The position numbers and the translations under genes were made by a program. Below, in pieces: positions 53,139 through 62,253 of a stretch of DNA of 64,000 nucleotides; the first letter of the stretch is position 1, and each line of letters starts with the position of its first letter. Origin of the DNA: Thermomicrobiales bacterium (GTDB lineage Bacteria > Chloroflexota > Chloroflexia > Thermomicrobiales > UBA6265). The stretch covers positions 219,969-283,968 of the forward strand of contig JAHBVL010000005.1 of NCBI GenBank assembly GCA_019637585.1. Direction: 5' to 3'. The notes below the pieces were generated by a model. The model did no database searches. It was not told the DNA's origin and worked only from the letters and a program-made list of their open reading frames with translations.

Positions 53139-53181
53139 CGGCTATCGCCGCCTGTCTGATGGGTCCGGCCGCTGCGCACGG

Positions 53182-54879
53182 TCAGTCGCGGCCTGGCCAG
53201 TGAATGCGGGAGCGGTTCTCCTGCTCGCCCGTTTCCGGCGATGCCCCCGATTGCGTCCCCTGCAACCACGTCGCATCGGCGCGATCGCCCGCCAGATGCT
53301 GAAGCGTCGCGGCCAGCGTATCGAGCCGCCGCATCAGCGTCGCGGCATCGTCGTTCATCTCCCGCTGGCGCAATGACGTCGCGACACTGGCCGCGCTCAG
53401 ATCCTGAGCGACATCGCTGAGACTCGAAGCCATCGTTGTCTGCTCGGAGAGCAACCGGGAGAGTGTGATCGTCTGCTCCTGCGAGAGCTGACCGATGCGG
53501 TTGAACTCTTCCCGCAGCTCTCCCAGCCCCATCGAGATGTCGGCCAGGAGTCGCGATGATGCGCTGACACCGCCAGCGCCGGAACGCAATGCATCGGCCA
53601 GTTTGGCGTTGGCATCGGTTTGATCGGCAAGCGCCTGATCGAGATTCGACTGGCTTCGCGCCAGGGTCTGAGCGATCTCGGCGATGCTCTGAACGGCTTC
53701 GGACGCCACCCTGCCGGCCTGGCTGGCCGTCTCCGCGGAAGCGATCGATCGATCGGCCGCTTCCGACAGCGCCGACGCAGCATCGGCGAGGTGACGGGTC
53801 ATGGCAGCTTCGCGCTCTGCGTCTGTGGCCATCAACCGTTCCAGGCTGGCCACAGAGTTCTGCAGCGACCGGTTCTGGTCCCCTGAAGCGGCGATCTCGC
53901 TCGTCAGATCCTCCAGCGTCTGCTGGAGACCAGTCGAGACCTGCCGCAGATCGAGGAGCAACCGGTGCGACTCTTCCGCTCCCGACCGCATGCTGGTGGC
54001 GAAGAGCCCGAAGTCGGCGATCTCCTTTTCCCGCCGGTTGGCGATCGACGCCAGCCGGTCGTGCTCGGCTTTCAGGCGCACGAGCAGCTCCTGACTGGCA
54101 TTGTCAAACCGGCTGGCTAGCCGTTCGACGCTGCGAGCCAGCATCGCCGGGCGTCCCGCCCGGTCGGGAGCCAGAGCGACCGTCGCTTCGGCGAGGATGT
54201 TGTCCAGCTCGGTCTGGAAGATATTGGCCATCTTCTGAATCTCTTCTTCCCGCTCGTCCCGGCGGCCGTGCGAGTAGAAGGTCAGGAGAATGATGATCAG
54301 GATGATGAATGCGTCCAGCAGCGCCACCGAGGAGAAGCGCGGCGAGAGCACCGACGCGGTGCCGCCGAATCCCTGCTCCCAGAGGAGAAGGAATGGCTTG
54401 CTGATCGCCTCGGGATTCGCTTCGATGTACTTGCGGTAGTTTCGCGACGCCTCGAACAACGCAAACCAGGTCAGCAGGATCGGCAACAGCACCATGACGT
54501 TGCGGATCTTGTCCACCCGGTCGACGATGCGCGGCACATAGCCGCCAGACCGCTTCACGGCATAGGCCAGCGCGATCTTTTCCGTGTTGAACGCCTGACG
54601 CATGTCGACGTCCGCCCACCGGAGACGCGCTTCTTCTCCCTCCAGCGACTGGCCAAGATCGCTCAGCCGCTCGGCCGCCTTTTGGTCGATGTCGACGATG
54701 TTGCCGACCATCTCCTCGATGTCGGCCGCCAGCACGCGTGGGTCACCGGTCCGGTGGGGCGGGAAGTGGTGCCCATTCTCTCCGGTCGGATACCAGGAAG
54801 ACCTCACCCCTCCGGAGGAACCGGAGCCGTTGCCCTGCGTTGTGGACTGTGATGAACGAAGACGTCTGCCTATGGGCAT
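53182..54879 (-). CDS. Two-TM protein with long cytoplasmic coiled-coil tail
   Basis: 565 aa from the ATG with GGAGGG 6 bases upstream; a frame running to 54960 has no support. The first 110 residues are polar (LAADIEEMVGNIVDIDQKAAERL). Two helices follow: VMVLLPILLTWFALFEA and SSVALLDAFIILIIILLTFYSH, separated by a conserved-looking FLLLWEQGFGG. From about residue 200 to the end comes a helical coiled coil similar to the methyl-accepting signalling region but lacking its hairpin tip. The layout recalls MotA/ZorA-type proteins with a cytoplasmic tail, though fewer helices are visible. It probably pairs with the MotB-like protein downstream. Confidence 0.6.
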   Translation of the reverse strand: MPIGRRLRSSQSTTQGNGSGSSGGVRSSWYPTGENGHHFPPHRTGDPRVLAADIEEMVGNIVDIDQKAAERLSDLGQSLEGEEARLRWADVDMRQAFNTEKIALAYAVKRSGGYVPRIVDRVDKIRNVMVLLPILLTWFALFEASRNYRKYIEANPEAISKPFLLLWEQGFGGTASVLSPRFSSVALLDAFIILIIILLTFYSHGRRDEREEEIQKMANIFQTELDNILAEATVALAPDRAGRPAMLARSVERLASRFDNASQELLVRLKAEHDRLASIANRREKEIADFGLFATSMRSGAEESHRLLLDLRQVSTGLQQTLEDLTSEIAASGDQNRSLQNSVASLERLMATDAEREAAMTRHLADAASALSEAADRSIASAETASQAGRVASEAVQSIAEIAQTLARSQSNLDQALADQTDANAKLADALRSGAGGVSASSRLLADISMGLGELREEFNRIGQLSQEQTITLSRLLSEQTTMASSLSDVAQDLSAASVATSLRQREMNDDAATLMRRLDTLAATLQHLAGDRADATWLQGTQSGASPETGEQENRSRIHWPGRD

Positions 54880-55028
54880 GGTGCCCTCCGCAGGAGTGGC
54901 TACCGGGAGGTCGGAAGCGCGCCGGAAATCGCGCTGCAACGCATCCGCGCTGTGGAACAATGTACCATTGCACGTCCTCGCTTGTCGCTCGCCGCAACCT
55001 GCAAATGAGCTGGGAAGACCGCGAACGT

Positions 55029-57293
55029 ATGCCCTCTCTCGCCGAATTCGACTACGCCATGCTCCGTCCCGGACGGCATGTGCCCGCTATCCGCAAGCTT
55101 GGCGGCGGTACTGTCATAGCGCGCGGCGAGGGTCAGCCGTTTCGCATCGTCGGCAATGATGCGGTCGTCTACAAACTGGACAATCCCGGCTTCGGCGCCA
55201 TTGCGCTCCGCTGTTTTCTCGACGACGATCTTCCCACCCACACGGCGGAAACCTATCGCGCCCTCTCCCAGGCAGCTACGCAGCGGCGACTGCTCGAATC
55301 GGCAGGATCGCCGCTGGTTCAGCGCCTTGCCTGGTTTCAGGACGGCATCACCCTGCAGAGCAGCGATCTCCGCTCCTTTTCCGCTCCCGTGCTGGCCACC
55401 GAATGGATCGAGGGCCCCACACTTTTCCGGGCCGCGGATCACGCGGCTCGTTCCCGAAACAGCGATGCGCTCATCTCGCTGGCCAGCGGGTGGCAGCGCG
55501 CGGTGGAAACGACCCAACAACTGCAGTTCGCCCACGGCGCGCTGTCGCCCGACAATGCCCTGGTCGATCTCCACCGCGGCATCGTGCTGATCGACTACGA
55601 CTTCTCCTGGTGGCCGGGCATTCCGCCCAAACCGGCCCCCTCTCAGGGTCTCTCCCACTACCGTCATCGACACGGCTCGCAGGGCACCCCCTGGGAAGCT
55701 GATGCCTTTGCCGCGCTGGTCATCTACGTTTCGCTGCGGGTGCTGGCCGACAGCCCCGCTCTCAGGGAACGCTACGGACAACCTGCTGTCGTCCGCGACG
55801 GCAAACTCCTCTTCGATCAGCGCGATCTCGACAATCCCAAACGGTCTGAGCTCTTCCGGGAGCTCGACATGGTCGCCAGCGTGGAAACCCGTTCACTGGC
55901 AACGATCCTGCGCGAAGCGGCCATCCACGACCCCGCGCAGGTTCCCTCGATCGCCGACGCGGCTGCCACAGCCATTGCGGCTCGCCGGGTCATCATCCAG
56001 CGACATCAACCGGCCGCTCCACCGCCTGCCACAGAGGAGCCTCTGGCCAGCCCGACTCCTCCCCCAGTGAGCCACGATGCCCCTCCGCGCTCCGAGTCGA
56101 ACAACTCGACACCGGTGATGCGCGCCGCACTCGATCGGGCCATCGCCACTGGAGACGCGGTGACGGTGACCAGACTCTGGCCGATTCTCTCCAGTGACCC
56201 GGAGTCATCCTGGCAAGCAATTCCGGCCAACGCACTCGTCCACAGGTTCATTCAGGCCGGTATCGACGAAGCCATGCGAGACGGATCACCGGAAAAGATC
56301 ATCGAAGCGGTCTCTGTCGGGCGGTCGTTGGGCGTGCCGACCACTCAGGAGGCGGTGCGCGCTGCGCGCCGCGCCCGATTGGCATTGAAGCTCCAGGAGC
56401 AGGTGGCGGTCGCCGTCGAGTCGGACGATCGGGAGCTTCTCTCCGAGCTCAACACGATCGAATCGGTGTTGCCCTTGACCGAGCATGACACGCAGCTTCG
56501 TTCCACGATGTCGCTGGCCAGCGAGCTGCGTACCCTGCTCACCGCCATCGAGGCGGATGACGACGAGCAGATTCTCCGATCGGTGGCCGGCGAACTCTGG
56601 TCGACATCCGGCTATCTCGATCAGGCGACGATGGAACGCGTCCAGCTGGCCAGGGGCCGCATGCGCTGGAAGGAAGAGATACGCCGGGCGCTCAAAGCCC
56701 GGGATGGACTCCGCCTGACGGCGCTACTGGAGATCGAACCATCCGGTGGTTCGGACAAACTGACCGCGACCGAACGCAAGCGGGTGCAACGTCTCGTCGA
56801 TCAGACCGCGGCCGTGGAGAAACTCTCGGTGGCATTGGGTAGCGGCAGCGACCGCCAACTGGTCGATGCCATGAACGAGGTCGAATCGACCGGCGCCCGG
56901 TTGCCCGACGATCTCGACTGGGCCAATGTCAGCTCGATGATCGATCGCCTCAGCCTCGTGACATCGATCCGGCGCGCGGCGCTCTCCCAACCACGCGACT
57001 ATCCCCGTCTCGGCAGACTCCTTCCGGCGCTCCGGGAGGCATACGGGTCGCAAACTCCCTATCTCGGTGGTGGACTCGATCTCGACCGGCTGGAATGGGA
57101 AGTCCAGCGGGAAGCGCACCGTCGCCGCCTGCTCGACGCCATCGCCACCGGCAACGAAACGGCCATCGCGCATGCCGCTTCTCCCGATCCCTATGGCGTC
57201 GTCGCCGAACTGCCCGAAGCCCAACGATCGGCGGTCGAGGCGCTGTTGCAGCGCCTCCAGCAGGCGAACCCGCTCAGTTCAGCCGGTTCCTGA
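55029..57293 (+). CDS. TerY-P-type kinase-like protein with helical tail
   Basis: 754 aa from the ATG at 55029 with GGGAAG upstream; an ATG at 55005 has no ribosome site. Residues 1-330 are a protein-kinase-like domain: the Lys of the VAIK position is Arg (GAIALRCF, about residue 61), the catalytic loop is HGALSPDN (about 169-176), and IDYDF replaces DFG. The following GLSHYRHRHGSQGTPWEADAFAALVIYVSLRVLA matches the C-lobe of kinases found in TerY-P-type loci. The rest, about 400 residues, is helical with no membrane segment. It diverges from the coiled-coil gene across 149 bases and overlaps the next kinase gene tail-to-tail by 20 bases. Confidence 0.6.
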   Translation: MPSLAEFDYAMLRPGRHVPAIRKLGGGTVIARGEGQPFRIVGNDAVVYKLDNPGFGAIALRCFLDDDLPTHTAETYRALSQAATQRRLLESAGSPLVQRLAWFQDGITLQSSDLRSFSAPVLATEWIEGPTLFRAADHAARSRNSDALISLASGWQRAVETTQQLQFAHGALSPDNALVDLHRGIVLIDYDFSWWPGIPPKPAPSQGLSHYRHRHGSQGTPWEADAFAALVIYVSLRVLADSPALRERYGQPAVVRDGKLLFDQRDLDNPKRSELFRELDMVASVETRSLATILREAAIHDPAQVPSIADAAATAIAARRVIIQRHQPAAPPPATEEPLASPTPPPVSHDAPPRSESNNSTPVMRAALDRAIATGDAVTVTRLWPILSSDPESSWQAIPANALVHRFIQAGIDEAMRDGSPEKIIEAVSVGRSLGVPTTQEAVRAARRARLALKLQEQVAVAVESDDRELLSELNTIESVLPLTEHDTQLRSTMSLASELRTLLTAIEADDDEQILRSVAGELWSTSGYLDQATMERVQLARGRMRWKEEIRRALKARDGLRLTALLEIEPSGGSDKLTATERKRVQRLVDQTAAVEKLSVALGSGSDRQLVDAMNEVESTGARLPDDLDWANVSSMIDRLSLVTSIRRAALSQPRDYPRLGRLLPALREAYGSQTPYLGGGLDLDRLEWEVQREAHRRRLLDAIATGNETAIAHAASPDPYGVVAELPEAQRSAVEALLQRLQQANPLSSAGS

Positions 57294-58764
57294 TCCGGTC
57301 CGCGAGGTCGTCGAGCTGCTCGCCGAGCAGGTGCTCCAGCCGGTCCCGGCCAGTGACGATCTCTGATTGCAGACCACCCTGCCAGAGGTATCCCTGCCCG
57401 AGATCGGACCGACCCTCCACCTCGATCGGCCACCAGGTTTCGCCGTCGGCCACAATCGCGTCACCGGTGATGGAGACTTCTGTGCCATTCGGGACAGAGA
57501 ACAACGCCTCAGAGGTCAACCCGGGACCAACCCGGACGTTGAGCGACTCAGCGATCACGATCGCCGACCCGCCTGGCTGCAAGGTGCGGTCACCATCGTA
57601 TATACCGGGGATCGTGCCGCGCTGGAAATAGAGCACACCGGCCAGCAGCGCATTCGCCACGAGCAGCGCCAGCACGAGTCTCCACAGCTTGCGAGGCAGG
57701 CTGCTCCGCGAAACCGACCGCACCGCTCGCTTCCCCACTGGCGGAGCGGTCGCGGCCACCGGCTGGGCAACCTCGAACGCTTGCCTGACCTCCACACTGC
57801 CAGTTCGGCGCGCATCGATCGGCTGCGTCACCTCCCGGCGGATCGAGCGGGCGTCGCCCGAACGGAGCATCCCATCCGCTCCCTGTACGAAGAGATCGGC
57901 AAAGAGCTTCACATCGTCGAACCGGTACTCGGGTTGCTTGTCCAGCGCCCAAAGCAGCACTTCGTCGACCCAGGGGGGCACGTTCGCCGCCGGATTGACC
58001 TCGGATGGAGGGGTCGGCATCCGGTAGAGATGAGCGTGGATGAGATCGCTCGACCGATCCTCCCCCACTTGCCTGACAAAGGGTGGTTCCCCAGTCAACA
58101 GCTCGTAGACAACGCACCCCAGTGAGTAAACGTCGCTGGCCGCCGAAACCGGCTCGCCCGACGCCTGCTCCGGCGACAGGTAGGCCGCGGTGCCGAAGGC
58201 CATGCCGCCCAGCAGCTCCTGCGGCATGTTGGCTGGCTGCGCCAGACCGAAATCGATGAGTTTGATCGTGCCATCATCGGTGACGATGATGTTCTGCGGT
58301 TTGATATCGAGGTGAACCAGTCCGGCCGCGTGCAGCTTGGCCAGCGCATCGGCGATCTGGATCACCCAGCGGGCCACGACGTCGACCGGTTGCGGTCCCT
58401 GATCGTCGATGATCTCCCGAAGCGAATCGCCGGGCACATACTCGATGACCGCCCAGGGAGCCTCGTCTGTCTCCTGAAAGTCGAAGACATGCGCGACGTT
58501 GGGATGCTGAATGAACGCCATCCGGCGCGCTTCCTGCCGAAAACGCGCTCTGGTGGCGGGATCACGCCGGTATTCCGGCCGCAGGGTCCGCAAGGCGACC
58601 AACCGCCGCGCTTTGAGATCCCGCCCCAGATAGACGATCGACATGCCACCCTGACCCAACGGCCGGGCAAGATCGATCTCGTAGTGCCGCGCCACGATCC
58701 GACGCGACGATCCCTCTGGGTCGGCGGCGGAGTCGAAAGCTGTATCGTCTGTCGTCGTGGGCAT
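57274..58764 (-). CDS. Receptor-type Ser/Thr protein kinase with SH3b ectodomain
   Basis: 496 aa. The kinase domain (about 27-300) has the glycine loop GQGGMSIVYLG, catalytic loop HLDIKPQN (D153), DFG at 171 and the APE-like SPEQ. The ATP-binding lysine of VAxK is Arg59 (VALRTL, codon CGG), with Glu78 present in the C-helix. After a polar linker comes one membrane helix (LVLALLVANALLAGVLYF, about 365-382) and an outer SH3b domain (SLNVRVGPGLTSEALF...WWPIEV). This is the PknB layout with a different sensor. The 3' end overlaps the kinase-like gene by 20 bases. Confidence 0.8.
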   Translation of the reverse strand: MPTTTDDTAFDSAADPEGSSRRIVARHYEIDLARPLGQGGMSIVYLGRDLKARRLVALRTLRPEYRRDPATRARFRQEARRMAFIQHPNVAHVFDFQETDEAPWAVIEYVPGDSLREIIDDQGPQPVDVVARWVIQIADALAKLHAAGLVHLDIKPQNIIVTDDGTIKLIDFGLAQPANMPQELLGGMAFGTAAYLSPEQASGEPVSAASDVYSLGCVVYELLTGEPPFVRQVGEDRSSDLIHAHLYRMPTPPSEVNPAANVPPWVDEVLLWALDKQPEYRFDDVKLFADLFVQGADGMLRSGDARSIRREVTQPIDARRTGSVEVRQAFEVAQPVAATAPPVGKRAVRSVSRSSLPRKLWRLVLALLVANALLAGVLYFQRGTIPGIYDGDRTLQPGGSAIVIAESLNVRVGPGLTSEALFSVPNGTEVSITGDAIVADGETWWPIEVEGRSDLGQGYLWQGGLQSEIVTGRDRLEHLLGEQLDDLADRIRNRLN

Positions 58765-58918
58765 CCTTGGTTGGAGACGGTGGATGGCATCACCAGCGAT
58801 GCTCGTGTTCGTTCCGAGTCATACTCTACCAGAGCAACAAGTTGGCCAGGAGATGGCCGTACGGAGGATACTGGGCTGGATTGTGGGCTTTGCCCAGCAA
58901 GCGAAAGCCGGAAACAGC

Positions 58919-59719
58919 GTGACATCTCCAGAACACATTCTCTCCATGTCCACCGAGGACCAGATCTGCACGATCACGCTGCAGCGTGAGGCGCACCTCA
59001 ACGCGTTCGACTCGGCCCTGGCGATCGAACTGCTGGCAGCGCTCCGCACCGCCAACGACGATCCCGGCATCCGCGTTGTCGTCGTGACGGGAGCCGCGTC
59101 GGCCTTCTCCGCCGGTCAGGATATTTTCGAGCTCGAGGAAGGCGAAGCGACAGGCGGGGCCGCAGCCGTTGCCGATCAACTACGCAGAAGGCTCTGCCCG
59201 CTCATCACCGCCATCCGCAACCTGGAAAAACCGGTGATCGCCCAGATCAATGGGGTCGCGGCCGGGGCCGGGCTTGGCGTCGCGCTTGCCTGCGATTTCC
59301 GGATCGCCGCCAGCACGGCCAGCTGTGTCATGTCGCCAATCGGCATCGGTCTGATCCCCGGGGTGGGTTTGTCGTTTCTCGTGCCCCGGCTGATCGGTGT
59401 TGGCCCGGCCACAGAGCTCTTCATGCTGGGGTCACGCGTCGGCGCCGAGCGAGCACTGCAGCTGGGACTGGTTCACAGGGTGGTTCCTGATCCCGATCTG
59501 CGCGCATCGGCGCTCGCCCTCGCCGCAGAGCTGGCCGCCCAGCCACGGGAGGTTCTGAGCCTGACCAAACAGGCGCTCAATCATTCGATCTATGCCGGTC
59601 TCGAAGCTCACCTGGACGAAGAGTGCCGGCTGCAGGAGATCGCCGCGGCCACGGAGGAGCACCGGACCCGGCTCCACAACCTGACGAGCAAATCGCGTCA
59701 CCAGCAGACCAGGAACTGA
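58919..59719 (+). CDS. Enoyl-CoA hydratase/isomerase family protein
   Basis: 266 aa from a GTG with GGAAA 5 bases upstream; the frame extends to 58757 without family similarity, and an ATG at 58946 is also possible. The crotonase oxyanion-hole motifs are VVVTGAASAFSAGQDIFEL and INGVAAGAGLGVALACDFRIA; the catalytic-Glu region reads GIGLIPGVGLSFLVPRLIG, where the usual catalytic Glu is not obvious. Substrate unknown. It lies 10 bases from the HAD gene and may be co-transcribed with it. Confidence 0.85.
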   Translation: MTSPEHILSMSTEDQICTITLQREAHLNAFDSALAIELLAALRTANDDPGIRVVVVTGAASAFSAGQDIFELEEGEATGGAAAVADQLRRRLCPLITAIRNLEKPVIAQINGVAAGAGLGVALACDFRIAASTASCVMSPIGIGLIPGVGLSFLVPRLIGVGPATELFMLGSRVGAERALQLGLVHRVVPDPDLRASALALAAELAAQPREVLSLTKQALNHSIYAGLEAHLDEECRLQEIAAATEEHRTRLHNLTSKSRHQQTRN

Positions 59720-59729
59720 CCTCACATCC

Positions 59730-60383
59730 ATGTACTCGACCATCATTTTCGACCTCGACGGCACCCTGGCGGACACGCTGCCCCTGATCTACCAGGCATT
59801 CAACGCCGCACTCGAACCCGAACTGCAGCGAACGATGGAACCGGACGAAATCCGCTCGATGTTCGGGCCGCCCGACAACCACATCCTTCGCGATCTCTTC
59901 CCCGCCGACGCCGGCGCCGCGGCATTTGCCCGCTATGTCGCCACGTATGAAGAACACCACGACACCCATGTCGCGCTCTTCGACGGCCTCGCCAGGCTTC
60001 TTGCCGCCGCCAAATCCAGCGGTGCGACATTGGCCGTGGTCACCGGCAAGAGCCGGGTCACCGCGCTCTATACATTGCGGGCCCTGGGAGTCGATCATTA
60101 CTTCGACCGAATCTACGCCGGCGACGATGTGGCCAAGCAGAAACCCGATCCCGAAGCCCTTTTTGCGCTCTTCCGGGAGTTCGGTATCGCTCCCGATCGT
60201 TCGGCGGTGATCGTCGGGGATTCAGCGGCCGATGCCCTGGCCGGCAAAGCCGCCGGCATCGCCACCGTCGGCGTTCTCTGGGGCAGCCCCGATCACGCCG
60301 ATCTCCTGGCGGCGGAACCAGATATCCTCTGTGGAACCGTCGAAGACCTGGCCGAAGCGCTCGGTCTCGACCTGACGTCCTGA
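59730..60383 (+). CDS. HAD-family phosphatase (Gph-like)
   Basis: 217 aa. HAD motifs: IIFDLDGTLADTLPLIYQAF (nucleophile DxD), AVVTGKSRVT (motif II Thr), KQKPDPEALF (Lys) and VIVGDSAADALAGKAAG (motif IV). The helical cap and DGTLADT start place it with phosphoglycolate/beta-phosphoglucomutase-like enzymes. Substrate unknown. It is followed after 20 bases by the zinc-ribbon gene. Confidence 0.88.
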   Translation: MYSTIIFDLDGTLADTLPLIYQAFNAALEPELQRTMEPDEIRSMFGPPDNHILRDLFPADAGAAAFARYVATYEEHHDTHVALFDGLARLLAAAKSSGATLAVVTGKSRVTALYTLRALGVDHYFDRIYAGDDVAKQKPDPEALFALFREFGIAPDRSAVIVGDSAADALAGKAAGIATVGVLWGSPDHADLLAAEPDILCGTVEDLAEALGLDLTS

Positions 60384-60403
60384 CAAGAACAGGAGAACGA
60401 CCA

Positions 60404-60835
60404 CTGGCTCGCAAGCAATCGAAAACCGCCGCCAAAACCCTGTCGGTCGACCCCGACGCTCGTCTCTGCCTCGACTGCGGCAACCCGTTTGTCTTTGGCG
60501 AAGAGGAAAAGCAGTTCTACGCCGGGCGAGGTTTCCGGGAACCCGATTGCTGCCTCGACTGCCGGGCCCGACGCCGGGCCGACCGGAACGCCGACCTGAT
60601 ACGCGCGCACGAAACGCAAGTGCACGACAAGTGGTCCGAAGCGCTGGGGCACTACGGCGGCAACGGCAATGGCCAGCGCACCGACACGCTACGCAAACCG
60701 GCCACCTATCCCGCTGTTTGCGCCGCGTGCGGCAAGGACACGGCCGTGCCCTTCATTCCCAGGCACGGCCGTCCCGTCTACTGTTCTTCCTGCTACGGCA
60801 ACCGGCGTTCCGGCCGGCAGGGCTCCCGCAACTAG
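60404..60835 (+). CDS. Two-zinc-ribbon protein with CTG start
   Basis: 143 aa. The frame has no ATG, GTG or TTG before 60620, which is past the first zinc site. A CTG at 60404 has AGGAG (60391-60395) exactly 8 bases upstream and begins MARKQSKTAAKTLSVDPDARLCLDCG if read as Met. Residues about 22-55 match the zf-trcl ribbon (CLDCGNPFVFGEEEKQFYAGRGF...CCLDCRARRRADR); a second ribbon follows (VCAACGKDTAVPFIPRHGRPVYCSSCY). Role unknown; such proteins are common in Chloroflexota. The stop shares the bases CTAG with the convergent aminotransferase stop. Confidence 0.75.
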   Translation: MARKQSKTAAKTLSVDPDARLCLDCGNPFVFGEEEKQFYAGRGFREPDCCLDCRARRRADRNADLIRAHETQVHDKWSEALGHYGGNGNGQRTDTLRKPATYPAVCAACGKDTAVPFIPRHGRPVYCSSCYGNRRSGRQGSRN

Positions 60836-62253
60836 GCGGAGATCTCCGCCGCGAACTCCTGCTCGACGATCGTGAGCGCTTCGTCCGCGATCCCCACCAT
60901 CCGGTCGATCTCATCCCGGGTGATGACCAACGGCGGCGCGAAGTGCATGACATCCCAGGTCCGCGTAATCAGTCCCATCTCGGACGTGAGGTCGTTCAGC
61001 CGCTTCGTGTACTCGGCGTCTTTGCCCCACTTCTCTTTCGACGACTTGCTCTTGACCAGCTCGATCGCCCAGACCATCCCGACACCTCGCACGTCACCTA
61101 CCGTCGGATGGGCGCGCAGCTCCTCCAGCTTCCGACCGAGATAGGCGCCATGCTCCGCGCCACGCGCCACGAGCTGCTCCTCGTCGAAGATCTCCAGGTT
61201 GCGGATCGCGGCTGCGGCAGCCACCGGATGACCGCCGAAGGTGAGCAGGTGGTCGATGGCGGTCGAAGACTTCTCCTTGAAGATGTCGTAGACCTTCTCG
61301 CTGACCACAGCGGCGGCGATCGGCGCGTAGCCGGAAGAGAGACCCTTGGCGATGGTCATGATGTCGCCCTGGATACCGAACTGCTCCTGCGCGAAAAGGG
61401 TGCCGGTGCGGCCAAAGCCGTTGATCACTTCGTCGCAGATCAGCAGAACGCCATGCCGGTCGCAGATCTCGCGCAGCATCTGCCAGTAGATCTTCGACGG
61501 CACATGCACGCCGGCGGCGGTGGAAATCGGTTCGCCGATCACCGCGGCAACCGTTTCCGGACCCTGGTAGATGATCTCCTGCTCCACCGCTTCCGCCGCT
61601 TTGATATCGGCTTCTTCGCCGCTGACCCCGAAATCAGAGCGGTAGCGGTTCGGGTGCGGGACGTGCGACACGCCATACATGAACGGCCCGAACACCGCTT
61701 CGTTGCGCCGCGACTGGGTGAGACTCATCGCCCCGAAGGTCATACCGTGATAGGACCCGCGCCGGGCGATGATCTTGTAGCGAGCCGGGAATCCACGCAT
61801 CGACTGGACCTGCTTGGCGATTTTCAGCGCAGTCTCCACCGCTTCCGATCCGCCGGAGCAGAAAAAGACCCGATTGAGATCACCGGGCGTCCGCTGGGCC
61901 AGCATCTCGGCCAGCTGAACCGCCGGAACGGTGGTGAAGTTCATCGCCGATGCATAGGCCAGACGAGCCGCCTGCTTGCCCATCCGCTCGGCAATGTCTC
62001 CCCGGCCATGCCCGGCGTTGACCACCCAGAGCCCGGCGATGCCGTCCAGATATCCCTTGCCATGGATGTCGTAGATCGTGCTCCCTTCGCCCCGGTCGAA
62101 AACACGGAATCCGTTGCTCTCGGCCAGTTCCGACCAGGTGGCGCTGTGGATCCAGACATGGTCCCGGGTGGCATTCTCCAGATAGGCGGGCGCGATGTCC
62201 GCGGCATTTGGTGAGTGCATGCCATTCGATTGACGCACGCTCGTTTTGACCAT
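60832..62253 (-). CDS. Class III aminotransferase (omega-transaminase type)
   Basis: 473 aa from the ATG with GAGGGA 5 bases upstream; a frame running to 62760 is antisense to the ferredoxin gene. Fold-type-I class III motifs: HVWIHSATWSEL, YDIHGKGYLDGIAGLWVVNAGHGR, FFCSGGSEAVETALKIA, RGSYHGMTFGAMSLT, ICDEVINGFGRTG and the PLP lysine in TIAKGLSSGYAPIAA. Similar enzymes use beta-alanine, taurine, putrescine or other omega-amino acids with pyruvate or 2-oxoglutarate. Substrate not decidable. Confidence 0.88.
   Translation of the reverse strand: MVKTSVRQSNGMHSPNAADIAPAYLENATRDHVWIHSATWSELAESNGFRVFDRGEGSTIYDIHGKGYLDGIAGLWVVNAGHGRGDIAERMGKQAARLAYASAMNFTTVPAVQLAEMLAQRTPGDLNRVFFCSGGSEAVETALKIAKQVQSMRGFPARYKIIARRGSYHGMTFGAMSLTQSRRNEAVFGPFMYGVSHVPHPNRYRSDFGVSGEEADIKAAEAVEQEIIYQGPETVAAVIGEPISTAAGVHVPSKIYWQMLREICDRHGVLLICDEVINGFGRTGTLFAQEQFGIQGDIMTIAKGLSSGYAPIAAAVVSEKVYDIFKEKSSTAIDHLLTFGGHPVAAAAAIRNLEIFDEEQLVARGAEHGAYLGRKLEELRAHPTVGDVRGVGMVWAIELVKSKSSKEKWGKDAEYTKRLNDLTSEMGLITRTWDVMHFAPPLVITRDEIDRMVGIADEALTIVEQEFAAEISA

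Noticed and set aside
60547..62214. 555-codon plus-strand frame
   Set aside because: It runs antisense to the class III aminotransferase and out of frame with the zinc-ribbon gene; both real genes have full motifs.
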